Assembly: GCA_019412865.1 (NCBI GenBank)
Contig: DXOJ01000243.1
Location: 1-15,149, forward strand
Reading direction: 5' to 3'
DNA from: Bacteroides sp.
GTDB lineage: Bacteria; Bacteroidota; Bacteroidia; Bacteroidales; Bacteroidaceae
DNA length: 15,149 nt
The translations under genes were made by a program, and so were the position numbers. The notes beneath the pieces are model-generated. The model was not told where the DNA came from, did not search any database, and saw only the letters and a list, made by a program, of their open reading frames with translations. The first letter of the stretch is position 1; every line of letters starts with the position of its first letter. Positions 1 through 8,305 of this stretch are shown here, in pieces.

Positions 1-5
1 TTCCA

Positions 6-13
6 TAACTTTG
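6..13 (+). promoter_or_regulatory. Bacteroidetes -7 promoter box for the SusCD operon
   Basis: TAACTTTG matches the Bacteroides -7 consensus TAnnTTTG exactly. The partner -33 TTTG element should lie about 20 bases further upstream, outside the window, so it cannot be checked. Transcription would begin at about base 20, giving a leader of roughly 110 bases before the first start codon at 131. It is the only such box seen before the five-gene operon. The motif match is direct; promoter activity is inferred. Confidence 0.6.
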
Positions 14-19
14 CAATAT

Positions 20-130
20 CAAACGTAAGCAAAATCAGATTCTATAATAACATCTTGATTAAACTATTAATATATAATATAAAATGTGATATAGCAAAAA
101 AATCAATATTAATTATTTAAAACTAGAATT
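20..130 (+). other. AT-rich 5' leader of the SusCD operon
   Basis: About 110 bases separate the predicted transcription start from the first gene. The stretch is almost entirely A and T, with poly-A runs and TA-rich segments such as TATTAATATATAATAT. I found no strong hairpin, no riboswitch-like conserved core and no convincing Shine-Dalgarno sequence before the ATG at 131. A-rich, SD-poor leaders are usual in Bacteroides, where unstructured AU-rich sequence helps initiation. A binding site for a regulator or antisense RNA cannot be excluded. Confidence 0.4.
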
Positions 131-2260
131 ATGAAGAACCTAATTTGGCTTAGCGCATATCTTATCATAAGCGCAATTTTCAGTTCTTGTTCAAAAGACG
201 ACGAAAACACCTCTATTATTCCGGAAGGAGAAAAAACAAATGTAAATGTATCATTAAATATTGCTCCTATCAACGCAATGGGAACCAATATAAATGATAA
301 CAGAACTTCTATTGAAAACTTTTGGTTATTAGAATTCGATCAACAAGGTAAAAATGTCGCAGTTATAAAAGAACTACGATTCAGTATCAACTCTCCAGAA
401 ACAGTAGAATTAGTAGCAGGGGTTAATATGAAACTGATAGTAATTGCTAATGTAGATAAAAGCATTGTTTTCCAATTAGGAAAACAAACTTATGAAGCAC
501 TAAAGAATACCATTTATACATTACCAGTCAATTCATCTAATGCAATTCCGCTAGTAGGAGAGCAAGTAGTTTCTATTACCAAAGAAAATCAAACATTAGA
601 TGCTATCACATTAGAACGAATTGCAGCTGAAGTAAAATTCACTATCAATAATACCTCTTCTGACTTCCAGCTAACTTCCATAGCATTAAAGAATATATAT
701 AAAATGTATTACTTTAGTAAGGGAACAATATCTCAAAGTAATATTGCAGACTATAGTGAAACCCCATGTACTATCGGTGAAGAAAATTATACCCATTACA
801 TAGCGGAGAACCTGATGGGAACAAATTCTAGTATCCCAACAGACAAAGACAAGGTAACAGATAAACTAGCGACTTTCATTGAAATTGTTGGTGAAAGAAT
901 GAGTGAAGGCAATAAAGAAATAGCAACTTTCAAAATGTTCATTGGAGAAAATGAAAAAGATTTCAATGTAACAAGAAATAATGCATATAATTACAATATT
1001 AATCTTAATCTGGCAGATGCCAGTGATAAACGCATCACTATTGAAAAGATTCCATTAGAAGGCATTGCAGCTGAAGCTAACTGCTATATACTGAATCCAA
1101 ATTCAGAACATGAGCTACTGGTTCCTGTGAAACGAGTAAATGCATTTTGGGGAACAGAAGAAGGCGGCTTCAAAACAGATCATATGTTGAATGACGGAAA
1201 CAACCAAGGAAAAGTAACTAAATGGATTGCCCGTATCATAACAAAAGATAGTTCCAAGGAATTACTGAAATTCACCACCCAACAAGGAAGCTCCGCCAAT
1301 GATTATATAGGAATCAAACCTACAGGAAACGAAGGTAATGTATTAATAGGTATTTACGACGCAACAGCAGGAGAACCTGCTCAAGACGCTAAACCATTAT
1401 GGAGCTGGCACATTTGGATTACAGATTATAATCCGGGAGGAGATATTAATGGAATAATTCCTGCAATTTCTCAAAACCCTGGAAAAGCAGATGTTACAGG
1501 AGGAGCTATCTACCGTTTTGGGGGAATTGATAACAATCAAACGAAAGATGGGTCCACGCAGGCAATGATGGATCGCAACTTAGGCGCACTAAGTGCAACA
1601 CCAACTGACGGTGCGAAAACGATCGGTATGTATTATCAATGCGGTCGAAAGGATCCGATAATGACTGATTGGAGCCAAATCACTAAGTTAGGAACCAGCT
1701 CTTTAGGGGGAGACGTTTACTCCATTCATATCAAAACAGCAAAAGGTCCCGTATCTAAAGAAACAGCTGTGAAAAACCCGGATACCTATTTCTTGGGAGA
1801 TGCAGACCATTTTACTTATAAAGACTGGTTAATTGAAGGCAGTGGTAGTACAGAATTATGGTACAAAAAGAGTGATGAAAAAACCAAAACACTATACGAT
1901 CCATGTCCGGCAGGCTGGAGAGTGCCTTATAAAATGAACACTTATGATGAAATAAACGGAGAAGACGTTGACAATGGTATATATCTTTGCCCTAATAATA
2001 GTTCCATAAAAATATTTTACCCGTTTGGAGGACATTTAAATGCCATTACCGGTCAATATCCGGGAGGAAGTTTGTTTGAATACAAAACTGCACAAAATGG
2101 TTGGCTAGGCAGTTATCCGGACAATCCTAATAATGCCTATAGTTATCATATATTCTCTGCAACATTAGTGGACGAATATGACGGACCATTCTTTCCCATC
2201 ATGCCTAACAATGCAGACGGCAGATACTTAGGTTATAGCGTACGTTGTGTAAAAGAATAA
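131..2260 (+). CDS. Surface lipoprotein: fimbrillin/Mfa-like N-terminus with FISUMP-like C-terminal domain
   Basis: This 709-residue protein begins with a lipoprotein signal whose lipobox FSSC ends at Cys20. The next residues, SKDDE, are a lysine/acid-rich tag like the Bacteroidetes lipoprotein export signal, so it probably faces outward. Residues about 35-310 look like the beta-rich repeat of Bacteroides fimbrillin/Mfa-like lipoproteins (DUF4906-type). A middle module (about 310-435) carries ANCYI at 316-320 and WSWHIWITDY from W424, a pairing seen in such composite proteins. The C-terminal part (about 455-709) has the FISUMP-type (Fibrobacter succinogenes major paralogous domain) marks MMDRNLGA (479-486), DPCPAGWRVP (590-599) and a terminal VRCVKE. 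No catalytic motif is visible. As first gene of the operon it is plausibly the surface binding protein for the SusCD pair, or a fimbria-like adhesin. Lipoprotein and domain layout are well supported; the role is inferred. Confidence 0.85.
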   Translation: MKNLIWLSAYLIISAIFSSCSKDDENTSIIPEGEKTNVNVSLNIAPINAMGTNINDNRTSIENFWLLEFDQQGKNVAVIKELRFSINSPETVELVAGVNMKLIVIANVDKSIVFQLGKQTYEALKNTIYTLPVNSSNAIPLVGEQVVSITKENQTLDAITLERIAAEVKFTINNTSSDFQLTSIALKNIYKMYYFSKGTISQSNIADYSETPCTIGEENYTHYIAENLMGTNSSIPTDKDKVTDKLATFIEIVGERMSEGNKEIATFKMFIGENEKDFNVTRNNAYNYNINLNLADASDKRITIEKIPLEGIAAEANCYILNPNSEHELLVPVKRVNAFWGTEEGGFKTDHMLNDGNNQGKVTKWIARIITKDSSKELLKFTTQQGSSANDYIGIKPTGNEGNVLIGIYDATAGEPAQDAKPLWSWHIWITDYNPGGDINGIIPAISQNPGKADVTGGAIYRFGGIDNNQTKDGSTQAMMDRNLGALSATPTDGAKTIGMYYQCGRKDPIMTDWSQITKLGTSSLGGDVYSIHIKTAKGPVSKETAVKNPDTYFLGDADHFTYKDWLIEGSGSTELWYKKSDEKTKTLYDPCPAGWRVPYKMNTYDEINGEDVDNGIYLCPNNSSIKIFYPFGGHLNAITGQYPGGSLFEYKTAQNGWLGSYPDNPNNAYSYHIFSATLVDEYDGPFFPIMPNNADGRYLGYSVRCVKE

Positions 2261-2281
2261 ATCACCAAAGAAAACAGGTAC

Positions 2282-5200
2282 ATGAATAAACACATTATTC
2301 TATTATTTATCATATTGTGCATTGGCCTTACAAAGGCCAGTGCACAACATAGTATTACCGGTAAGGTGCTAGATGCTACTAACCAGGAGCCTATCCCATT
2401 TGCCAGTGTTACTATAAAGAACGTCAAGAGCGGAACAACTACGGACAATAATGGTAATTTTACCTTAAAGGTCAATAATAACGATATTCTTATCGTCAGT
2501 TTTATGGGATACGAAACTAAAGAGGTTAACATTGGAACACAAAAGAAAGTAACGATATTATTATCAGAATCTTCTGTTTTATTGGATGCGGTAGTAGTCA
2601 CCGGGTTTCAGAATCTTAAAAAAACAACCTTTACCGGCTCTTCCGTTAAAATCAAAGCTGATGATATTAATTTGCCCGGTGAAACAGACATAAGCCGTAT
2701 GCTGGAAGGCAAAGCAGCCGGAGTATCTATTCAGAATGTATCGAGTACCTTTGGTAGTGCCCCCAAAATACGTGTACGTGGTGCCACGTCTATCAATGGA
2801 GAAAACAAACCTTTGTGGGTAGTAGATGGAATCGTATTAGAAGATGTGGTAAATGTATCTAACGACCAACTAGCAAGCGGTGACCCTACCACCCTGTTAG
2901 GCTCCTCCGTAGCAGGTATCAATACTAACGATATCGAAACAATTGACGTACTAAAAGATGCTGCCGCAACAGCATTATATGGAGCCAGAGCCATGAATGG
3001 AGTAGTTGTAATTACGACTAAAAGAGGAAAAGAAGGAAAACCACGTATTCATTATAGCGGAAACTACACAGTACGGACCAAACCACGTTATTCTGAATTC
3101 AATATTATGAATTCAGCCGATCAAATGTCTGTGTATGCAGAAATGGAACGAAAAGGCTTATTAACTTCGGACATTGTAAATAACCAGTCTTCCGGTATTT
3201 ATGGAATCATGTATAATAGAATCAACACATGGGATGAATCAAAGCAACAATACCTTTTAGAGAATACATATGCAGCCCGTCACAACTTTTTAATGGAACA
3301 CGCAGCAGCTAATACAGACTGGTTTGATCTGCTATTTACTAATTCCATAATGAATGAACATACATTAAGTGTATCAAGTGGTTCACAAAAGTCGAAATCC
3401 TACATTTCATTAGGCTTTTTGAACGATCCGGGATGGACTGTTGCCGACAAAGTGAATCGAATCACAATGAACTTCCGAAATGACTACCAGCTAAATGACA
3501 AAATCGGATTTAGTTTTCAAACGGTAGGTTCTGTCAGAATGCAGAACGCTCCCGGTTCATTAAGTCGTTCCAGTGACGTTGTAAGCGGTATTTCTTCACG
3601 TAATTTTGATATAAATCCGTTCAATTATGCATTAAACACAAGCCGTGCATTACGAGCATACGACTCAAATGGAGAACGGGAATATTATACACTCAACTTT
3701 GCCCCATTCAATATTTTAGAAGAACTCGATAATAACTATATTAAATTGAATGTGATAGATTTAAAAGCCCAAGCCGAATTTAACTGGCAAATTTTTAAAG
3801 GATTAAAATACAATTTTACCGGAGCTATCCGCTATGTACGTTCAAAGCAAGAGCATGAAATACACGAAAATTCTAATATGGCAAATGCTTATCGTGCAGC
3901 TGGCAATTCTACCATTCGAGAAAACAATCCCTACCTCTACAAGGACCCTAGTGATCCGTCAGCCGAACCGATTGTTGTTCTCCCCAAAGGGGGATTCTAT
4001 AATACTGCCGAAAACTTATTATTAAATTATGATATAAGAAACTCTGTTAGTTTCAGCAAAATATGGAATGAGAAACATGAGTTCAACGCATTATTAGGAC
4101 AACAAATCAAATATTCCGATAGACAAACGAACAGCAACACCGGCTACGGATTCCAATATGACATGGGAGGCACTGTTAGTATGAACTATCTTATAATGAA
4201 ACAAATGATCGAGCAAAATTTTGATTATTATTCAAGAGCTTTGACATACGATCGTTTTGCCGCTTTTTATGCAAATGTTGATTACACCTATGACAGACGA
4301 TATTCCATTTCCGGAACAGTACGGTATGACGGCTCCAACACAATGGCAAATTCCAGTTCAGCCCGCTGGCTGCCTACCTGGAATATCAGTGGGAAATGGA
4401 ATATAGGTAATGAAGCGTTTATGAAAGATTTTGTCTGGCTGGATGCATTAGCGCTACGTGCCGGCGTTGGATTAACAGCCAGTATGCCTCCATTATCAAA
4501 TGCAACACCCATTTTTATAAATTCCAATACTACGCGACCAAGTACGGACATCGAATCAGGCATTGAAATTTACACATTAGGTAATTCTGATTTGACATGG
4601 GAAAAGAGTTATCAATCTAATTTTGGTTTTGATGCCACTTTCCTTAAAGGAAGACTCGACTTTTCTTTTGACTATTTTATCCGAAACAGTTTCGACTTGT
4701 TAAGTGTAATAAAAGTCTCCGGAATTGGAGGAGAAAGATATAAATGGGCCAACAGTGCCGACTTAAGCGCCTCCGGTTTCGATATAACATTGTCAGGAAA
4801 ACCTATTGTAACAAAAGATTTCATGTGGTCAAGTTCTTTCACTATGGGATATTCCAAAAATGAAATCAAGAATTCAATGCAACAACCACAAATCAACACG
4901 TTGGTAGGAATCACAGGAGGAAATAAAAACGGGTATCCGGTGAACGGGCTTTTCTCTATACCATTTGCCGGTCTGAATCCGGAAAATGGTGTACCGATGT
5001 TCTATGATGAGAATGGTACTATCACCAGTGATATCAATTTCCAAAGTACTTCAACAGATTACTTAAAATACGAAGGACCGACAGATCCCAAATATACAGG
5101 AGGGTTTAACAATTCCTTTACTTGGAAAGGTATCTCATTAGATATTTTCTTCACTTTCCAAGCCGGAAATGTAATCCGATTGAATCCTGTATTTAACAGC

Positions 5201-5602
5201 AGTTATAATGACTCTCAAGCAACCCCCAAAGAGTTCTTTAACAGATGGGAATTCAGAGGAGATGAGAAGCATACTAATATCCCTGCAATAGCTGATAAAG
5301 ATCTGATATCAGATTTGAGCAGTACTTATCCTTATTCAGCATACAATTATTCAGATATACGGGTAGCAAAAGGAGATTTCATCCGTCTTAAATCATTATC
5401 TGTAGGATATACCATTCCGCAGAAGCTTTTTAAATCGTGGAAGTTGTTCTCTGATATTCGTTTACGAGTAACCGGCAAAAACTTATGGTTACTATACTCT
5501 GATAAAAAATTGAATGGACAAGACCCTGAATTTGTCAATACCGGTGGTGTAGCCCAACCGATACAAAAACAAGTTATTTTTTCATTAGATGTCAGTTTCT
5601 AA
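2282..5602 (+). CDS. SusC/RagA-type TonB-dependent outer-membrane transporter
   Basis: This 1106-residue protein is a full-length SusC homologue, the TonB-driven beta-barrel of a nutrient importer. A Sec signal peptide (1-22) ends at SAQ. Residues about 24-100 form the carboxypeptidase-regulatory-like beta-sandwich typical of the family (GKVLDATNQEPIPFASV). A TonB-box-like LDAVVVTG lies at 101-108, and the plug domain runs from about 112 to 250, ending in the SusC signature LYGARAMNGVVVITTKRGK. The rest is a long barrel ending in Phe (LDVSF), the usual outer-membrane assembly signal. There is no STN domain, so direct signalling to an anti-sigma factor is unlikely. It starts 21 bases after the upstream lipoprotein gene and lies 14 bases before its SusD partner. 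Family is certain. The substrate is not determined; neighbours suggest peptide or protein fragments rather than glycan. True starch SusC is not implied. Confidence 0.97.
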   Translation: MNKHIILLFIILCIGLTKASAQHSITGKVLDATNQEPIPFASVTIKNVKSGTTTDNNGNFTLKVNNNDILIVSFMGYETKEVNIGTQKKVTILLSESSVLLDAVVVTGFQNLKKTTFTGSSVKIKADDINLPGETDISRMLEGKAAGVSIQNVSSTFGSAPKIRVRGATSINGENKPLWVVDGIVLEDVVNVSNDQLASGDPTTLLGSSVAGINTNDIETIDVLKDAAATALYGARAMNGVVVITTKRGKEGKPRIHYSGNYTVRTKPRYSEFNIMNSADQMSVYAEMERKGLLTSDIVNNQSSGIYGIMYNRINTWDESKQQYLLENTYAARHNFLMEHAAANTDWFDLLFTNSIMNEHTLSVSSGSQKSKSYISLGFLNDPGWTVADKVNRITMNFRNDYQLNDKIGFSFQTVGSVRMQNAPGSLSRSSDVVSGISSRNFDINPFNYALNTSRALRAYDSNGEREYYTLNFAPFNILEELDNNYIKLNVIDLKAQAEFNWQIFKGLKYNFTGAIRYVRSKQEHEIHENSNMANAYRAAGNSTIRENNPYLYKDPSDPSAEPIVVLPKGGFYNTAENLLLNYDIRNSVSFSKIWNEKHEFNALLGQQIKYSDRQTNSNTGYGFQYDMGGTVSMNYLIMKQMIEQNFDYYSRALTYDRFAAFYANVDYTYDRRYSISGTVRYDGSNTMANSSSARWLPTWNISGKWNIGNEAFMKDFVWLDALALRAGVGLTASMPPLSNATPIFINSNTTRPSTDIESGIEIYTLGNSDLTWEKSYQSNFGFDATFLKGRLDFSFDYFIRNSFDLLSVIKVSGIGGERYKWANSADLSASGFDITLSGKPIVTKDFMWSSSFTMGYSKNEIKNSMQQPQINTLVGITGGNKNGYPVNGLFSIPFAGLNPENGVPMFYDENGTITSDINFQSTSTDYLKYEGPTDPKYTGGFNNSFTWKGISLDIFFTFQAGNVIRLNPVFNSSYNDSQATPKEFFNRWEFRGDEKHTNIPAIADKDLISDLSSTYPYSAYNYSDIRVAKGDFIRLKSLSVGYTIPQKLFKSWKLFSDIRLRVTGKNLWLLYSDKKLNGQDPEFVNTGGVAQPIQKQVIFSLDVSF

Positions 5603-5616
5603 ATCATCCTTATACA

Positions 5617-7299
5617 ATGAAGAGAATTAAAATATACTTATATATTGGAATCATGTCCTTTTGTACCAGTTGCTCTGACTTTCTGGACAAAGTACCCGAC
5701 GAACGTACTCAAATAGATTCTCCGGATAAAGTATCCGCATTACTAGTAAATGCGTATCCTAAAGTTTCTTATGCGGCTATTGTCAATACCCGTTGTGATT
5801 ACATAACCGACTTCGGAAGTGTTTACTCTGGTGCGCAACCAGGAGCATTATTCAGCTTTATGGGTGAAAATTTCTTATGGAAAGACGTGATAGAAGATGG
5901 AAATGATTCCTTCGAAAACTTCTGGACAGGATGCTATGCAGCTATTGCAGTATCTAACCAGGCGCTTGTTTCTATCGACGAGTTAGGAACACCTTCAAGC
6001 ACAATCAATCAAAAGGGAGAAGCACTCATGACCAGAGCCTTCTCACATTTTTGTCTTGCTTCACTCTTTGCCCAACAATATGACGAATCGACTGCATCGT
6101 TATATCCGGGTATTCCTTATGTAGAGAAACCAGAAACACAGCCAGTAGAACAATATGACCGGGAGACAGTGGCAGACACTTATAGAAAAATCACACAAGA
6201 TTTTGAGGACAGTTATCCTCTTATGACGGATGGAAGCATTTATACAGCTCCCAAATATCATTTCAATAAGAAATCAGCTGCCGCCTTTGGTACCCGTCTT
6301 TATCTATTAATGAAACAATATGATAAGGTACTTGAATATGCCAATCAACTCATTTCCATACCGTCACAATTTGAAACATTGACGGATAGTAAAGGAGAAC
6401 CTCTTAAAAATCAAGATGGTACACCGCAACAATATATCTCAAAAGATGATCCTGCATTTTCGTTTGTAAGCAACAACTTTCATCCTTTTGCAACAACTTA
6501 CATGGATGCAAGCGGATATATTGAAATGCGTTCGTATTTCTGCAGTTCTTCCACCAATGCCAATTTATTGATTACAGAAGCATTGTCTTCAATCGCCTGG
6601 GGAGAATTACCCTTCTATTCAAGATATGGTTTATCTTCTACTGACATTGGCAAGACAATCAATGCAGATAATGTTACAAATGGTATGTGGGCTATTCCCT
6701 ATTACGGTACATCCAATTTCTACTTCATACCTAAATTTACCCAATTTACTAAACAAGAATCTTTAGACGCATCCAACTTTTTGCCGTATGCCAATATTCC
6801 TGTTTTGAGAATGGAAGAAGTGTTATTAAACCGTGCAGAAGCCTACCTAATGCTTAACCAATATGACAAAGCTATCGCTGATCTAAATTTATATGCCAGC
6901 CAACGTTTTGTTATAGCAAGAAGCCCGGCATCAAGCAGATATTATGATTCTAAAGAATTATGTATTACACGCGATAAGATACTCAATTTCTATAAAACCA
7001 AACTTAATAATACTGATCACTTCATCAATAAGTACAATCAGACAGACTCTTGGAGTGATTTGAAAAAAGGTATCCTACTTGCAATACTTGATTTCAGAAG
7101 TATAGAGTTTTATAATGAAGGACTTAGATGGTATGATATTGTACGCTGGAATATCCCCGTCACCCATACCCAAGCTAACGGCAGCAAGTCCAGCTTAATG
7201 CCGGACGACGACCGAAGGGTACTACAAATTCCGGAAATGGCAACTATTTCGGGAATAAAACTTAATCCAAGAAATAACGTAAATAATACATGGGAATAA
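5617..7299 (+). CDS. SusD/RagB-family substrate-binding lipoprotein
   Basis: This 560-residue lipoprotein is the lid that closes over the SusC barrel and helps capture substrate. The signal peptide ends at Cys19 (CTSC), followed by SDFLDKVPDERTQ, the characteristic start of mature SusD proteins. The N-terminal part holds the TPR-like helical core (TRAFSHFCLASLFAQQYD). The C-terminal RagB/SusD region shows RMEEVLLNRAEAYLMLNQYD from R398 and RSIEFYNEGLRWYDIVRW from R494. The region about 285-390 is rich in aromatic residues (for example FYFIPKF) and could contribute to ligand binding, but no site can be assigned. Length is normal. The gene is 14 bases after susC and one base before the metallopeptidase gene, so co-expression is nearly certain. 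Substrate is unknown; a RagB-like peptide-binding role is plausible because a protease is encoded next. Confidence 0.96.
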   Translation: MKRIKIYLYIGIMSFCTSCSDFLDKVPDERTQIDSPDKVSALLVNAYPKVSYAAIVNTRCDYITDFGSVYSGAQPGALFSFMGENFLWKDVIEDGNDSFENFWTGCYAAIAVSNQALVSIDELGTPSSTINQKGEALMTRAFSHFCLASLFAQQYDESTASLYPGIPYVEKPETQPVEQYDRETVADTYRKITQDFEDSYPLMTDGSIYTAPKYHFNKKSAAAFGTRLYLLMKQYDKVLEYANQLISIPSQFETLTDSKGEPLKNQDGTPQQYISKDDPAFSFVSNNFHPFATTYMDASGYIEMRSYFCSSSTNANLLITEALSSIAWGELPFYSRYGLSSTDIGKTINADNVTNGMWAIPYYGTSNFYFIPKFTQFTKQESLDASNFLPYANIPVLRMEEVLLNRAEAYLMLNQYDKAIADLNLYASQRFVIARSPASSRYYDSKELCITRDKILNFYKTKLNNTDHFINKYNQTDSWSDLKKGILLAILDFRSIEFYNEGLRWYDIVRWNIPVTHTQANGSKSSLMPDDDRRVLQIPEMATISGIKLNPRNNVNNTWE

Positions 7300-7300
7300 A

Positions 7301-8299
7301 ATGAAAACAACAAATCACATTGCCAAATGGATACAAGCATATTTCATGCTACTATTCTGCATTAGTACTGTTATTTTCACTGCCTGTAATGAGGACAAAC
7401 TCAATCTTGACCAAGAGATTTATGGATTGGGTGGAAATGACGAGCAAAAAAATGAACTGGATAAATGGTTATATGAAAACTATACCCAAGCTTACAATAT
7501 CGAAGTGAAATATAAATGGAACAGTTATGAACTGAACACTACCGCCCAACTAGTCCCCATTATGGAACGCTTCGTAAAACCTTCTATGGATATGATTCAA
7601 CGAGTGTGGTTTGAGCCTTATAAACAATTGGCAGGAGATAAATTTCTTAGAGAAATGACACCTAAGAAAATCATTTTGGTAGGTAGCCCGGAATATAATG
7701 CAGATGGCAGTCAAGTATTAGGACAGGCTGAAGGCGCTCGTAAAATTACACTATTTGATGGTAATAGCTACAATCCGAGTGATGCAGACTGGATACGTTC
7801 TATCATGCATACCATTGAACACGAATTCGCTCATATTCTCCATCAAACCAAAATGTATGATTCCAGTTTCAAAGATATATCCGCCGGAGATTATAATCCG
7901 ACAGGATGGACTTCTGAAACGGAAGTAAGCGCATTACTTGCCGGATTCTATTCCGCATACGCAATGCCGGGAGTTGATGAAGATTTCGTTGAAGTGGCAT
8001 CATTAATTATGGTGTATGGAAAAGAATGGCGTGACTATCGAATTAATTTGCTCAAAAGTTTAACAACGTCTCCTCCTTCAGAGGGAGAAACAGCAGAAGA
8101 AACAGCACAGCGTATAACCCTTGCCAATCAGGCACAAACGGCTTTAACCAGATTACTGGCTAAAGAAGAAATTGTGATCAATTACTTTAAAAATGTATGG
8201 AACGTACAGTTTTATGACGACGCAATGGGAAATAAAGGATTAGTATCTTTAGTACAAGATGCTATTAATCAAATTGTAAATGAAAACACTCCAGAATAA
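7301..8299 (+). CDS. Putative zinc-binding metallopeptidase lipoprotein (HExxH)
   Basis: This 332-residue predicted lipoprotein has a lipobox IFTAC with Cys29, followed by acidic NED, consistent with surface export. The zincin motif HEFAH is at 174-178: His174 and His178 would bind zinc and Glu175 would be the catalytic base. About 50 residues later, DEDFVEVAS offers Glu231 as a likely third zinc ligand, as in several HExxH clans. The sequence resembles the family called putative zinc-binding metallopeptidase (Peptidase_Mx1) found beside SusCD pairs in Bacteroidetes. The start at 7301 is one base after the susD stop, favouring translational coupling. An ATG at 7346 (Met16) would give a shorter, more typical signal peptide and cannot be excluded. 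It probably cuts peptides or proteins at the cell surface for the adjacent transporter. The motif is seen directly; activity and substrate are inferred. Confidence 0.88.
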   Translation: MKTTNHIAKWIQAYFMLLFCISTVIFTACNEDKLNLDQEIYGLGGNDEQKNELDKWLYENYTQAYNIEVKYKWNSYELNTTAQLVPIMERFVKPSMDMIQRVWFEPYKQLAGDKFLREMTPKKIILVGSPEYNADGSQVLGQAEGARKITLFDGNSYNPSDADWIRSIMHTIEHEFAHILHQTKMYDSSFKDISAGDYNPTGWTSETEVSALLAGFYSAYAMPGVDEDFVEVASLIMVYGKEWRDYRINLLKSLTTSPPSEGETAEETAQRITLANQAQTALTRLLAKEEIVINYFKNVWNVQFYDDAMGNKGLVSLVQDAINQIVNENTPE

Positions 8300-8305
8300 A
8301 TAATT

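Noticed and set aside
14..130. Possible riboswitch or invertible-promoter repeats before the SusCD operon.
   Set aside because: No stable stem, conserved core or inverted-repeat pair could be found in the visible leader; the upstream flank that would be needed for an invertible promoter is outside the window.
2233..2601. A 122-codon minus-strand frame across the junction of the first gene and susC, with hydrophobic stretches.
   Set aside because: The hydrophobic runs are the reverse reading of the susC signal peptide and beta-strand codons; it lies over two confident genes on the other strand.
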